Positions 1 to 6,695 of a DNA stretch of 7,799 nucleotides are shown here, one piece after another. Made by a program: the position numbers and the translations under genes. Location of the stretch: assembly GCA_003223995.1 (NCBI GenBank), contig QHYA01000028.1, positions 1 through 7,799 on the forward strand, read 5' to 3'. Position 1 is the first letter of the stretch. Every line of letters begins with the position of its first letter. The notes under the pieces were generated by a model. The model saw nothing but the letters and a program-made list of their open reading frames with translations, had not been told where the DNA came from and searched no databases. The stretch comes from Acidobacteriota bacterium. GTDB lineage: Bacteria; Acidobacteriota; Polarisedimenticolia; QHYA01.

Positions 1-3000
1 TAGAGCGTCAGCGTCTGGGAGAAGAGAAGGCCTCCCACGACCGCGAGCCCGAGCGGCCGGCGCGACTCGGCCCCTGCGCCCCAGCCGAGGGCGATCGGCA
101 GCGTTCCCATCAGGGCGGCCATCGTCGTCATCATGATCGGGCGGAACCGTATCAGGCAGGCCTCGACGATCGCCTCGTACGGGGTCTTCCCTTCGTTCCT
201 TTCGGCGTCGATGGCGAAGTCGATCATCATGATGCCGTTCTTCTTGACCAGCCCGATGAGCAGGATGATCCCGACGAAGGCGTAGATCGACAGCTCCGTC
301 CGGAAGAGCATCAACGTGACCAGGGCCCCGAACCCGGCGAAGGGGAGAGCGGAAAGGATCGTCAGGGGATGGATGAAGCTCTCGTAGAGGATCCCCAGCA
401 CCATATAGATGACCAGGATCGCGAGGACCAGCAGCATCCCCAGCCCTTGCAGGGAGGATTGGAAGGCCTGGGCCGTTCCCTGGAAGCTCATGGTGATGCG
501 GTCGGGCAGCACCATGAGGGCGAGCCTCCCCACGTCCTTCACGGCGTCGCCCAGGGAGACCCCCGGTTTCAGGTTGAACGAGATCGTCACGGCGGGAAGC
601 TGGCCGGAGTGGTTCACGCTCAGGGGGCCGAGGGTCTGCTTCAGCCCTGCCACCCCGTCCAGGGGGACCAGCTCGTCAGAGGACGAGCGGACATGCAGCA
701 GGGGGAGGACCGAGGGGTCATCCTGGTACTGGGGGAGCAGCTCCACGATGACCTGGTACTGGTTGTTCGGGGCGAAGATCGTGGAGACCTGCCTGGAGCC
801 GTAGGCGTCGTAAAGCGCGTTCTCGATCTGCGCGGCGCTCACTCCGAACGTGGCGGCCCTGTCCCGCTGGATCTCGATATTCACCTGCGGATTCTTGATC
901 TGGAGGTCGCTCGTGACATCCATGAGACCGGGCAGGCTTGCCATCTTCTCCGTGAGCTGCGGCGCGTAGCGATAGAGCTCGTCCGTGTCCGACCCCTGCA
1001 GTGTGACCTGGTACTGGCTTCGAGTCAGCCGCCCTCCGATCTGGATCGGCGGAGGGTTCTGCATGTAGACACGGATGCCGGGGACCTGCGCCAGCTTCGC
1101 CCGCAGCCGGGCGATCACCTCGTCCACTGGCGGCCTCTCCGACCGATCCCTGAGGCGGATGAAGATCACGCCCGTGTTGGAGCTCGTGAATCCTCTCCCT
1201 CCCGCGCTGGAGAAGAATCTGTCCATGTCAGGGTCCTGCTGGACGACGGCGTTCAGGGCCCGCTGGTGCTCCACCATGGCAGAGAACGAGATCCCCTCCG
1301 GCGCCTCCGTGAAGGCGAAGATCCGGCCGGTGTCCTCGCTCGGGAGAAAGCCCTTCGGGATGACGGCGAAAAGGTAGAGGGTCGCCGCCAGGATGGCTGT
1401 GGAGAGAGCGATCGTGGCGAACCGGTGGCGGAGCGCTCCTCTCAGCGTGACTTCGTAGAGGCGGAGCATTCCCTGGAAGAACCCTTCCGATGCCCGGTAG
1501 AGCGGACCATGCCGCTGCTGGGCGGGAGGTCGCAGGAAACGGCTGCTGAGCATCGGGGTCAGGGTCAGCGAGACGAAGCCCGAGACAAGGATCGCGACGC
1601 CGATCGTGACGGAGAACTCGCGAAACAGACGGCCGATGAGCCCGCCCATGAAGAGCACCGGAATGAACACGGCCGCGAGGGAAAGGGTCATCGAGACGAT
1701 CGTGAATCCGATCTCCCGCGATCCCGTCAGGGCCGCCTGGAACGGCTTTTCCCCCATCTCCATGTGGCGAACGATGTTCTCGAGCACGACGATGGCGTCA
1801 TCGACCACGAACCCCACCGAAAGGGTCAAAGCCATGAGCGAGAGGTTGTCGAGGCTGTAGCCGAGAATGTACATCACCGAGAAGGTCCCGATGACCGACA
1901 TCGGCAGGGCGAGGCTCGGGATGACGGTGGCCGAGAGGTTGCGCAGGAACAGGAAGATGACCAGAACGACCAGGGAGAGGGTCAGCAGCAGCGTGAACTT
2001 GATGTCGTTCACGGAGGCCTGGATGGACTCCGAGCGGTCGTACAGGACCTGCAGGGAGACGGAGGCGGGAAGCTGCTGCTCGAACAGGGGGATGAGCTTC
2101 TTGACGGCGCCGGCCACCTCGACCGTGTTGGTGCCCGGCTGCCGCTGGATCGCCAGGACGACGGAGCGCTGTTCGACATTGTGGTCCACGTACCAGGCGG
2201 CGGTCTTGTCGTTCTCGACGCCGTCGATGACGCGGCCCAGCTCCTGGAGGCGCACGGGAGAGCCGTTGCGGTAGGCGACGATCAGGGGGCGGTAGGCCTC
2301 CGCCTGCGTGAGCTGGCCGTTCGCCTGGACGGTGAAGGCCTTGTGAGCTCCATACAGAGTCCCCGTCGGGAGGTTGACGTTCTCGTTCTGGAGCGCGGTC
2401 GCGACCTCGTCGATCCCCATCCCCCGCGAGGCAAGCGAGCGGGGATCGAGCTGGACGCGGACGGCGAACTTCTGGGATCCGAAGACCGTCACCTGCGCCA
2501 CCCCGCTGATCGTGGAGATCCGCTGCGCCATCATGGTCTCGCCGTACTCGTCCAGGGTGGGGAGAGGAAGCGTCGGCGAGGTGAGGGCGATGTAGAGGAT
2601 CGGCTGATCGGCCGGGTTGACCTTCTGATAGGTGGGAGGGCCGGGCATGTCCCTGGGCAGCTGAGAGGCGACCTTGGCGATGGCGGACTGAACGTCCTGG
2701 GCGGCGGCGTCCAGGTTGCGGCTCAGGCTGAACTGAAGGGTGATCTGTGTGAATCCGAGGAAGTTGGTCGAGCTCATCGAGTCGAGCCCGGCGATCGTCG
2801 TGAACTGCCGCTCGAGCGGGGTCGCGACGGCCGACGCCATCGTCTCGGGACTCGCGCCGGGGAGGCTGGCGGAGACCTGTATGGTCGGGAAATCGACGTT
2901 GGGCAGGTCGGAAACCGGCAGGAGCCGGTAGCCCATCGCCCCGAACATCAGAATGCCCAGCATGATGAGGGTCGTCATGACCGGGCGGCGGATGAACAGC

Positions 3001-3014
3001 TCGGAGAGGTTCAT
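1..3014 (-). CDS. RND multidrug efflux transporter, HAE-1/MdtB-MdtC-like (C-terminus cut by window edge)
   Basis: This is the inner-membrane proton-driven pump of a tripartite efflux system. It takes substrates from the periplasm or inner-membrane outer leaflet and passes them to the outer-membrane channel. About 1004 residues are visible. The ATG at 3014 overlaps the adaptor stop codon as ATGA, and no stop codon occurs before the left edge, where the protein ends in FSQTLTL plus a partial TA codon. Compared with about 1025-1050 residues for the family, only the last few tens of residues are missing. The N-terminus (MNLSELFIRRPVMTTLIML) and the stretch YRLLPVSDLPNVDFPTIQV are typical of HAE-1 pumps. 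The TM4 motif VGFVVDDAIVVLENIVRH carries Asp405-Asp406, matching AcrB D407/D408. The TM10 motif GLVKKNGIMMIDFA carries Lys925, matching AcrB K940, so the proton relay is intact. Two porter-domain halves with large periplasmic loops are present. The wording is closest to MdtB/MdtC/MuxB-type pumps, but only one RND gene is visible. The substrate cannot be read from the sequence. No strong ribosome site precedes the start, so translation probably depends on coupling to the adaptor gene. Confidence 0.95.
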   Translation of the reverse strand, partial: MNLSELFIRRPVMTTLIMLGILMFGAMGYRLLPVSDLPNVDFPTIQVSASLPGASPETMASAVATPLERQFTTIAGLDSMSSTNFLGFTQITLQFSLSRNLDAAAQDVQSAIAKVASQLPRDMPGPPTYQKVNPADQPILYIALTSPTLPLPTLDEYGETMMAQRISTISGVAQVTVFGSQKFAVRVQLDPRSLASRGMGIDEVATALQNENVNLPTGTLYGAHKAFTVQANGQLTQAEAYRPLIVAYRNGSPVRLQELGRVIDGVENDKTAAWYVDHNVEQRSVVLAIQRQPGTNTVEVAGAVKKLIPLFEQQLPASVSLQVLYDRSESIQASVNDIKFTLLLTLSLVVLVIFLFLRNLSATVIPSLALPMSVIGTFSVMYILGYSLDNLSLMALTLSVGFVVDDAIVVLENIVRHMEMGEKPFQAALTGSREIGFTIVSMTLSLAAVFIPVLFMGGLIGRLFREFSVTIGVAILVSGFVSLTLTPMLSSRFLRPPAQQRHGPLYRASEGFFQGMLRLYEVTLRGALRHRFATIALSTAILAATLYLFAVIPKGFLPSEDTGRIFAFTEAPEGISFSAMVEHQRALNAVVQQDPDMDRFFSSAGGRGFTSSNTGVIFIRLRDRSERPPVDEVIARLRAKLAQVPGIRVYMQNPPPIQIGGRLTRSQYQVTLQGSDTDELYRYAPQLTEKMASLPGLMDVTSDLQIKNPQVNIEIQRDRAATFGVSAAQIENALYDAYGSRQVSTIFAPNNQYQVIVELLPQYQDDPSVLPLLHVRSSSDELVPLDGVAGLKQTLGPLSVNHSGQLPAVTISFNLKPGVSLGDAVKDVGRLALMVLPDRITMSFQGTAQAFQSSLQGLGMLLVLAILVIYMVLGILYESFIHPLTILSALPFAGFGALVTLMLFRTELSIYAFVGIILLIGLVKKNGIMMIDFAIDAERNEGKTPYEAIVEACLIRFRPIMMTTMAALMGTLPIALGWGAGAESRRPLGLAVVGGLLFSQTLTL

Positions 3015-4198
3015 GTCGAGGCTGTCTTGATCTCGACCTTCGCTCCTGGAACCAGGCGGAGCTGACCGTCCGTGACCACCTTCTCCCCCGCCTGGAGCCC
3101 CTTTTCGACGACGGCCAACTGCTCGAAGGTGCCGGCCGTGACGACGGGGCGGGATTCCACCGTGAGATCGGGTTTCACGACGAAGACGAACTGACCTTGC
3201 TGGCCCGTCTGGACCGCCTGCGACGGCACGGTCAGCGCGCCGGAGCGAATCGTCAGCCGCAGGCGGACGTCAACGAACTGGCCCGGCCAGAGCTTTCTGT
3301 CATCGTTCGGAAAGGTCGCCTTGAGGAGGATCGTTCCGGTCTTCACGTCCACGGCGTTGTCCAAGAAGGTCAGCTCGCCCGCCCCAGGGTCCGATTCTCC
3401 CTCCGAAGCGGCGGTTGCGACTTTCAGCTTCCCCGCCTTCTGGAACCTCTTGATGTCGGCCAGTTGCTGCTGCGGGACGGAGAAGGCGACGTTGACGGGA
3501 CTGATCTGGTTGATGACGACCAGCGGAACGTCGTTCGCCTTGACGATGTTCCCCTGATGGACCATCAACCTCCCCGTCCGGCCGTTCACGGGAGAACGGA
3601 TGGTGCAGTAGCCGAGCCGGATCCGAGCATCCTCTACGGCGGCCTTGGCCGCGTTGACGACGGCCGCGAGGGCGTCGGCGTTGGTCTTCATCCGATCGTA
3701 CTGCTCCTGGGTGACGAAGTCCTTGCTGACGAGGTCCTTGTAACGGACGAGGTCCGCCTCGGCGTTCTTCAACTGGGCCGCATCCCTCTCCTGGGCCGCC
3801 TGGGCCTGCTCGAGGGCCGCCCGATGCGGCCTCGGATCGATGCTGAAGAGGAGATCTCCCTTTTTTACGTCCTGACCCTCTTCGAAGGCGGCCCGCGTGA
3901 GCTCTCCGTCGACCAGAGCCTTGATCGCCACGGTCGAGTAGGGCTCCACGGTCCCGATGGCGCGCACCTCGACCGGGACATCCTTCTGGACGACGGAGCC
4001 GATGGTGACGGGGACGGCCTCCTGCTGTCGAGAAGCCTGGCTCGAGCCCGAGCAGCCGATCGGCGCGAGAAGGCCGAGGGCCGCCGCGGCGACGGCACCC
4101 ATTGCCGGCGAAGGTCGTCCTCTTCCCCGCCGGTCCATGTGCGCCGGCGGCTTCGCGAGTGCCGGCGGCTTCGGATTCTCGGGCCTGTCGAATCTCAT
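3011..4198 (-). CDS. RND efflux periplasmic adaptor subunit (membrane fusion protein, AcrA/MdtA-like)
   Basis: This 395-residue protein links the RND pump to the outer-membrane channel. Residues about 30-49 form a hydrophobic export signal ending in LAPIGC. Cys49 is a plausible lipid-attachment site, although Pro at -3 makes the lipobox imperfect. The first lipoyl half is at about 92-122 (ALVDGEL...EEGQDVKKGDLLFSIDP). A helical hairpin rich in Ala, Gln and Lys spans about 125-195, and the second lipoyl half follows at about 196-222 (IRSPVNGRTGRL). The beta-barrel spans about 225-315 and includes DNAVDVKTGTILLKATFPN and LWPGQFVDVRL, both characteristic of this family. The membrane-proximal domain runs to the end. 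The start at 4198 overlaps the upstream gene as ATGA and has a purine-rich GGAG site nine bases upstream. This favours it over Met21 (4138), which would give a more usual signal-peptide length but has no clear ribosome site. The protein is encoded directly before the pump it should serve. Confidence 0.95.
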   Translation of the reverse strand: MRFDRPENPKPPALAKPPAHMDRRGRGRPSPAMGAVAAAALGLLAPIGCSGSSQASRQQEAVPVTIGSVVQKDVPVEVRAIGTVEPYSTVAIKALVDGELTRAAFEEGQDVKKGDLLFSIDPRPHRAALEQAQAAQERDAAQLKNAEADLVRYKDLVSKDFVTQEQYDRMKTNADALAAVVNAAKAAVEDARIRLGYCTIRSPVNGRTGRLMVHQGNIVKANDVPLVVINQISPVNVAFSVPQQQLADIKRFQKAGKLKVATAASEGESDPGAGELTFLDNAVDVKTGTILLKATFPNDDRKLWPGQFVDVRLRLTIRSGALTVPSQAVQTGQQGQFVFVVKPDLTVESRPVVTAGTFEQLAVVEKGLQAGEKVVTDGQLRLVPGAKVEIKTAST

Positions 4199-5700
4199 GG
4201 CTGATCTCTCCTCTCGCTGCCAGGGGAGGGATGCGTGGCCGGTGTGGGAGCTCCGAGCGAGCCGGTGTCATGCGCGAGCTGGGCCAGGGAGAGGAACCAG
4301 TCGGTTCTCGCCTGGACCTGCTGGGCTCTCGCGTTCTCGAGCTGGCTCTGGGCGGTGAGCAGGTCGATGATGCTGCTGACTCCCGCCTTGTAACGCTCCG
4401 AGGCCGCCTCGTAGGATTTCTCCGCGCTCGCCAGCAGATCCTTGCTCGTCCCGATCCTGACGGCCGCGGTCTTGAGGTTGTAGTAGCTCGTCCAGACCTG
4501 GAGGACGATCTGCTGCTGCAGACCGGCGAGCTGCTCTCGAGCCCCATTGGCGTCCTCCCTCGCCCGCCTCACGTCGTAGTTGTAGGAGAGCCCGTTGAAG
4601 AGGGGGACCCGCAGCATCAGGCCGGCCGTGTAGGTGTTCGTCGCGTTCGTCCCGCCGTCGAAGGAGATGCGCCCGGCGCTCAGGTTCGTCGTCAGAGAGG
4701 GCCTGCCGGTCGATTGCACGTCCCGGATGCGTGCCTCGGAGCCGAGCACCCGGGAGCGGGCCGCAGCCAGCTCCGGCCGGTTCTTCTGCGCCTCGTCGAT
4801 CAACCGTTCGACATCCTGGGAGACCTGCGAAAGGTCCGGCTCCGGCATTTCCCCGGACGGAAGCTGCACCTCGAGGACGGTCGAGGCCGGAAGTCCCGCC
4901 GCCGTGGCGAGCAACCCTCGCACGGTCTGGACGGCCCCTTCGACCGTTTCGAGAGCGAGCTGAGACTGGGAGAGGGACGTCCTGGCCTGGAGCACGTCCG
5001 CGATTGTCGCGACCCCGGCCTGGTGGCGCTGCTCGGCGGCGTCCAGGTCCACTTGGGCCCCTTTCGTGTTCACCTGAGCGGCCTGGAGAAGGGCCTTCGT
5101 GTTGAGGTACTGGTAGTAGGCCTGCTGGACCTTCAGCACCACGTCCTGGATCGCCTGGTTGTGGGTCCAGTCCGCGGCGATCAGCGCCTGGCGCGCCTGC
5201 TCGACCGATGCGGAGCGTCCTCCGAAATCGAAGAGCAGATAGCCCAGAACGAGATTGGGACCGTAGCTCGTGCTTTGAAAGACGAAACGGCCGCCGACGG
5301 CCGCGCCCCTCGTAGCGGTGATGCTGGCGTCCAGGGCGATGGCGGGGTAGTAGCTTCCCCTCTCGCTTCCCAGGGACGCCGCGGCGGCGCGCGCGGCCGA
5401 CCAGGCTTCCCGAGTCTGAGGGCTCTTGCGCAGGGCGAGGTCGATCAGCTCCGGCAGCCCCCAGTTCTGCGCCGACTCGAGCAGATCGGGCGGGATCGAC
5501 GGTTGCGGGGCGGGCGTCGCTTCGGTCTCCGCGGAGACAGGGGGAACCCAGAAAGCCGAAGGCGAGACCGCCGTGCCGGGCTCGGTCCGCCTCCCCTCGA
5601 GCCCGTGGATGCAGCCAAGACAGCTTCCCGAAGCGGGCAGGAGGAGGACCGCAGCGGCGAAGGCGCTGAAGACACGTCCGGGACTGTTCGGCGGCCTCAT
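4195..5700 (-). CDS. TolC/OprM-family outer membrane efflux protein
   Basis: This 501-residue protein is the trimeric outer-membrane channel of the efflux system. It contains two OEP repeats, at about residues 83-270 and 302-483. Their duplicated helical motifs are visible as RHQAGVATIADVLQARTSLSQSQLAL (split here: RHQAGVATIADV at 225, QARTSLSQSQLAL at 238) and RYKAGVSSIIDLLTAQSQL at 436. Strand-forming segments with YLLFDFGGRSASV (153) and LRVPLFNGLSYNYDV (363) also pair up, as expected for this fold. The N-terminus has a hydrophobic stretch (FSAFAAAVLLLPASG) and then Cys27 and Cys30. Either cysteine could be acylated as in OprM, but neither has a canonical lipobox, so signal peptidase I cleavage is also possible. 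The start is placed at 5700 because this ATG overlaps the repressor stop as ATGA, like the other junctions. ATG 5706 would add two residues. The reading frame stays open up to 5862, but that extension reads as charged, non-family sequence inside the repressor gene and is rejected. Confidence 0.93.
   Translation of the reverse strand: MRPPNSPGRVFSAFAAAVLLLPASGSCLGCIHGLEGRRTEPGTAVSPSAFWVPPVSAETEATPAPQPSIPPDLLESAQNWGLPELIDLALRKSPQTREAWSAARAAAASLGSERGSYYPAIALDASITATRGAAVGGRFVFQSTSYGPNLVLGYLLFDFGGRSASVEQARQALIAADWTHNQAIQDVVLKVQQAYYQYLNTKALLQAAQVNTKGAQVDLDAAEQRHQAGVATIADVLQARTSLSQSQLALETVEGAVQTVRGLLATAAGLPASTVLEVQLPSGEMPEPDLSQVSQDVERLIDEAQKNRPELAAARSRVLGSEARIRDVQSTGRPSLTTNLSAGRISFDGGTNATNTYTAGLMLRVPLFNGLSYNYDVRRAREDANGAREQLAGLQQQIVLQVWTSYYNLKTAAVRIGTSKDLLASAEKSYEAASERYKAGVSSIIDLLTAQSQLENARAQQVQARTDWFLSLAQLAHDTGSLGAPTPATHPSPGSERRDQP
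4205..4215 (-). promoter_or_regulatory. Ribosome binding site for the adaptor gene
   Basis: On the minus strand the sequence GAGAGGAGAGA lies inside the last codons of the outer-membrane factor gene. Its GGAG core is nine bases before the ATG at 4198. It is the clearest internal ribosome site in the operon and decides the adaptor start. The other two internal junctions lack a comparable site. Confidence 0.6.
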
Positions 5701-6368
5701 GGACATGAGGCCGGCAGGCACGCCCGGATCCCTCCGACCGAAAAGCGGACGATGTGCTCGACGAGCTCCTGCGCCGACCACTGTTCCTTCTGCCCTTGCG
5801 AGCCGAGCAGCTTCTGAACCTTCACCACATGAAGGAGCTGGCCCACGAGGGCGTGGAAACAAAGCCTGGCGGACCGCTCGTCGAGATCCGGCATCACCGC
5901 TCTCAACGCATGGGTCCAGGCGTTCTGGACCGGCTCGATCATCTCGGCAAGGAAGATGTCGGGGGAAAGGTGGGGATCCACCAGCTCCCTCGAGATCAAC
6001 TGAAAATAGAAACGATCGGCGCTTTCATCCGCCAGCGGCCGCAGGAAGGTCGTAATGAACGCGCGAAGGAGCCCCTCGAGGCTCGGCGTTGCTCCGTCCT
6101 GATCCACAGCTCGCCGGATGCTCTCGATGCGCTCCTCTCGCAGGGCCCTCAGGCGCCGGCGGAACATCTCCCGGTACAGGTTGTCCTTGCCACCGAAGTA
6201 GTAGTTCACGGCGGCGATATTGCAGCGAGCCTCGGAAGTGATGTCCCGCACCGATGTCGCACGAAAACCGCGCTCGGCGAACAACCTCTCCGAGACATCG
6301 AGCAGTCGATCGCAGGTCTGCATGCGTCCTTCCGAAGGCTGGGAAACGACCTTGGGATAGGAATCCAC
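5697..6368 (-). CDS. TetR/AcrR-family transcriptional regulator, CecR-like C-terminal domain
   Basis: This is a predicted repressor of 223 residues, the usual TetR-family length. The DNA-binding domain spans about residues 17-65: LLDVSERLFAERGFRATSVRDI followed by the recognition-helix region IAAVNYYFGGKDNLY (51-65), the most diagnostic stretch of the family. The remainder is an all-helical ligand-binding and dimerisation domain. Its RFYFQLISRELVDPHLSPDIF segment (119-139) and the later FHALVGQLLHVVKVQ resemble the CecR/YbiH-type (DUF1956) C-terminal domain, known from regulators of efflux genes. The start is GTG at 6368, because AAGGAGG lies eight bases upstream. An in-frame ATG at 6422 falls within the likely promoter, and ATG 6323 would remove 15 residues. 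The gene is first in the operon, with its stop overlapping the channel start, so it is probably co-expressed with and represses the pump. The inducing ligand is unknown. Confidence 0.93.
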   Translation of the reverse strand: MDSYPKVVSQPSEGRMQTCDRLLDVSERLFAERGFRATSVRDITSEARCNIAAVNYYFGGKDNLYREMFRRRLRALREERIESIRRAVDQDGATPSLEGLLRAFITTFLRPLADESADRFYFQLISRELVDPHLSPDIFLAEMIEPVQNAWTHALRAVMPDLDERSARLCFHALVGQLLHVVKVQKLLGSQGQKEQWSAQELVEHIVRFSVGGIRACLPASCP

Positions 6369-6376
6369 TCGAAAGA

Positions 6377-6383
6377 CCTCCTT
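6377..6383 (-). promoter_or_regulatory. Strong Shine-Dalgarno site that sets the regulator start at GTG
   Basis: The minus strand reads AAGGAGG, a full match to the anti-Shine-Dalgarno core. It is followed by an eight-base spacer and then GTG at 6368. This is the best ribosome site in the window and outweighs the in-frame ATG codons at 6422 and 6323. Confidence 0.8.
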
Positions 6384-6408
6384 ATGAGCTCTGTTCTCGG
6401 TTCCAATA

Positions 6409-6434
6409 AGAGTTTGAAACATGCGTATGACTCT
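6409..6434 (-). promoter_or_regulatory. Candidate operator: imperfect 26-bp palindrome overlapping the promoter
   Basis: The site is centred between 6421 and 6422. The outer arms AGAGT (6409-6413) and ACTCT (6430-6434) are perfect complements, the core is CATG (6420-6423), and A6417 pairs with T6426. This gives 8 matched pairs of 13. The length and placement, filling the gap from the -35 into the -10, are typical of an autoregulatory TetR-family operator. That the neighbouring regulator binds it is inference. Confidence 0.35.
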
Positions 6435-6439
6435 GTCAA
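6411..6439 (-). promoter_or_regulatory. Candidate sigma70-type promoter of the efflux operon
   Basis: On the minus strand a perfect TTGACA (-35) lies at 6439-6434. Seventeen bases later comes CAAACT (6416-6411), which matches only three of six positions of the -10 consensus. Transcription from here would start near 6404 and leave a leader of a few tens of bases carrying the AAGGAGG site. If this is the promoter, the ATG at 6422 cannot be in the transcript, which supports the GTG start. The weak -10 keeps this tentative. Confidence 0.4.
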
Positions 6440-6583
6440 GAGCGCGGCCTGCTGTGCGTCTGCGGCATTTTCGGCATCCTGATTCATTGCCACGATCTCG
6501 CTGCGATGCGCCGGCGGGAGTTGCAACCGGGAGAAAACCACATGCTCGCCGGGATCGTCATGGGACAGCCGCCTCGATGCGAC

Positions 6584-6611
6584 TTGACAGGCTTTCTCCG
6601 GGGACGAGATT
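6584..6611 (+). promoter_or_regulatory. Tentative promoter for the PEGA-domain gene
   Basis: A perfect TTGACA occurs at 6584-6589. With a 16-base spacer the matching -10 would be GAGATT (6606-6611), only three of six consensus positions. It is oriented toward the PEGA gene about 85 bases downstream. The -35 match alone could be chance. Confidence 0.25.
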
Positions 6612-6619
6612 AGATCTCG
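6605..6619. repeat. Perfect inverted repeat, 6-bp arms, possible operator
   Basis: CGAGAT (6605-6610) and ATCTCG (6614-6619) are exact complements around a three-base TAG centre. The repeat covers the presumed -10 region of the PEGA gene, so a regulator-binding site is possible. The arms are too short and the T-run is missing for an intrinsic terminator. Which protein, if any, binds here is unknown. Confidence 0.3.
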
Positions 6620-6695
6620 GTATGGATGCGGCGCCTTCTGCCGATCCACGTTGGGAGCCGGGGGATTTCGAAGCGGGGGGCGCTGGAGTGTTCGG

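Larger units (their letters stand above)
6369..6695. other. Divergent intergenic region between the efflux operon and the PEGA gene
   Basis: This 327-base stretch has no convincing gene. Its left part carries the regulator ribosome site, promoter and palindrome. Its right part carries a second TTGACA, a short perfect palindrome and the PEGA-gene ribosome site. The middle, about 6440-6583, shows nothing I can support beyond a short direct repeat of CGGCAT (6463-6468 and 6472-6477). Open frames that cross the region on either strand have no family-like sequence and run out of frame into the flanking genes. Confidence 0.6.

Noticed and set aside
237..245. Double lysine in TM10 of the pump as an unusual proton-relay feature.
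   Set aside because: A KKN motif at this position is common in MdtB/MdtC-type pumps, so it is ordinary.
369..3065. An 898-codon open frame on the plus strand, antisense to the RND pump.
   Set aside because: It is exactly in codon register with the pump gene, so its stops would correspond to sense codons TTA, CTA and TCA, which are rare in this GC-rich genome. The product is a charged, low-complexity Arg/Asp/Glu/Gly/His sequence with no family features.
3300..4547. A 415-codon minus-strand frame spanning the adaptor and channel genes.
   Set aside because: It is out of frame with both real genes, and its product is Arg/Ser/Gly/Pro-rich, as expected from an off-frame reading of GC-rich DNA.
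3197..5817. Long plus-strand open frames (3197-4204 and 4102-5817) opposite the adaptor and channel genes.
   Set aside because: They are antisense shadows with Arg/Gly/Asp-rich products lacking domains, while the minus-strand frames give clear family proteins.
5701..5862. N-terminal extension of the channel protein to a start at 5862.
   Set aside because: The extension would place over 50 charged residues before the signal peptide and lies wholly within the regulator gene. The ATGA overlap start at 5700 is better.
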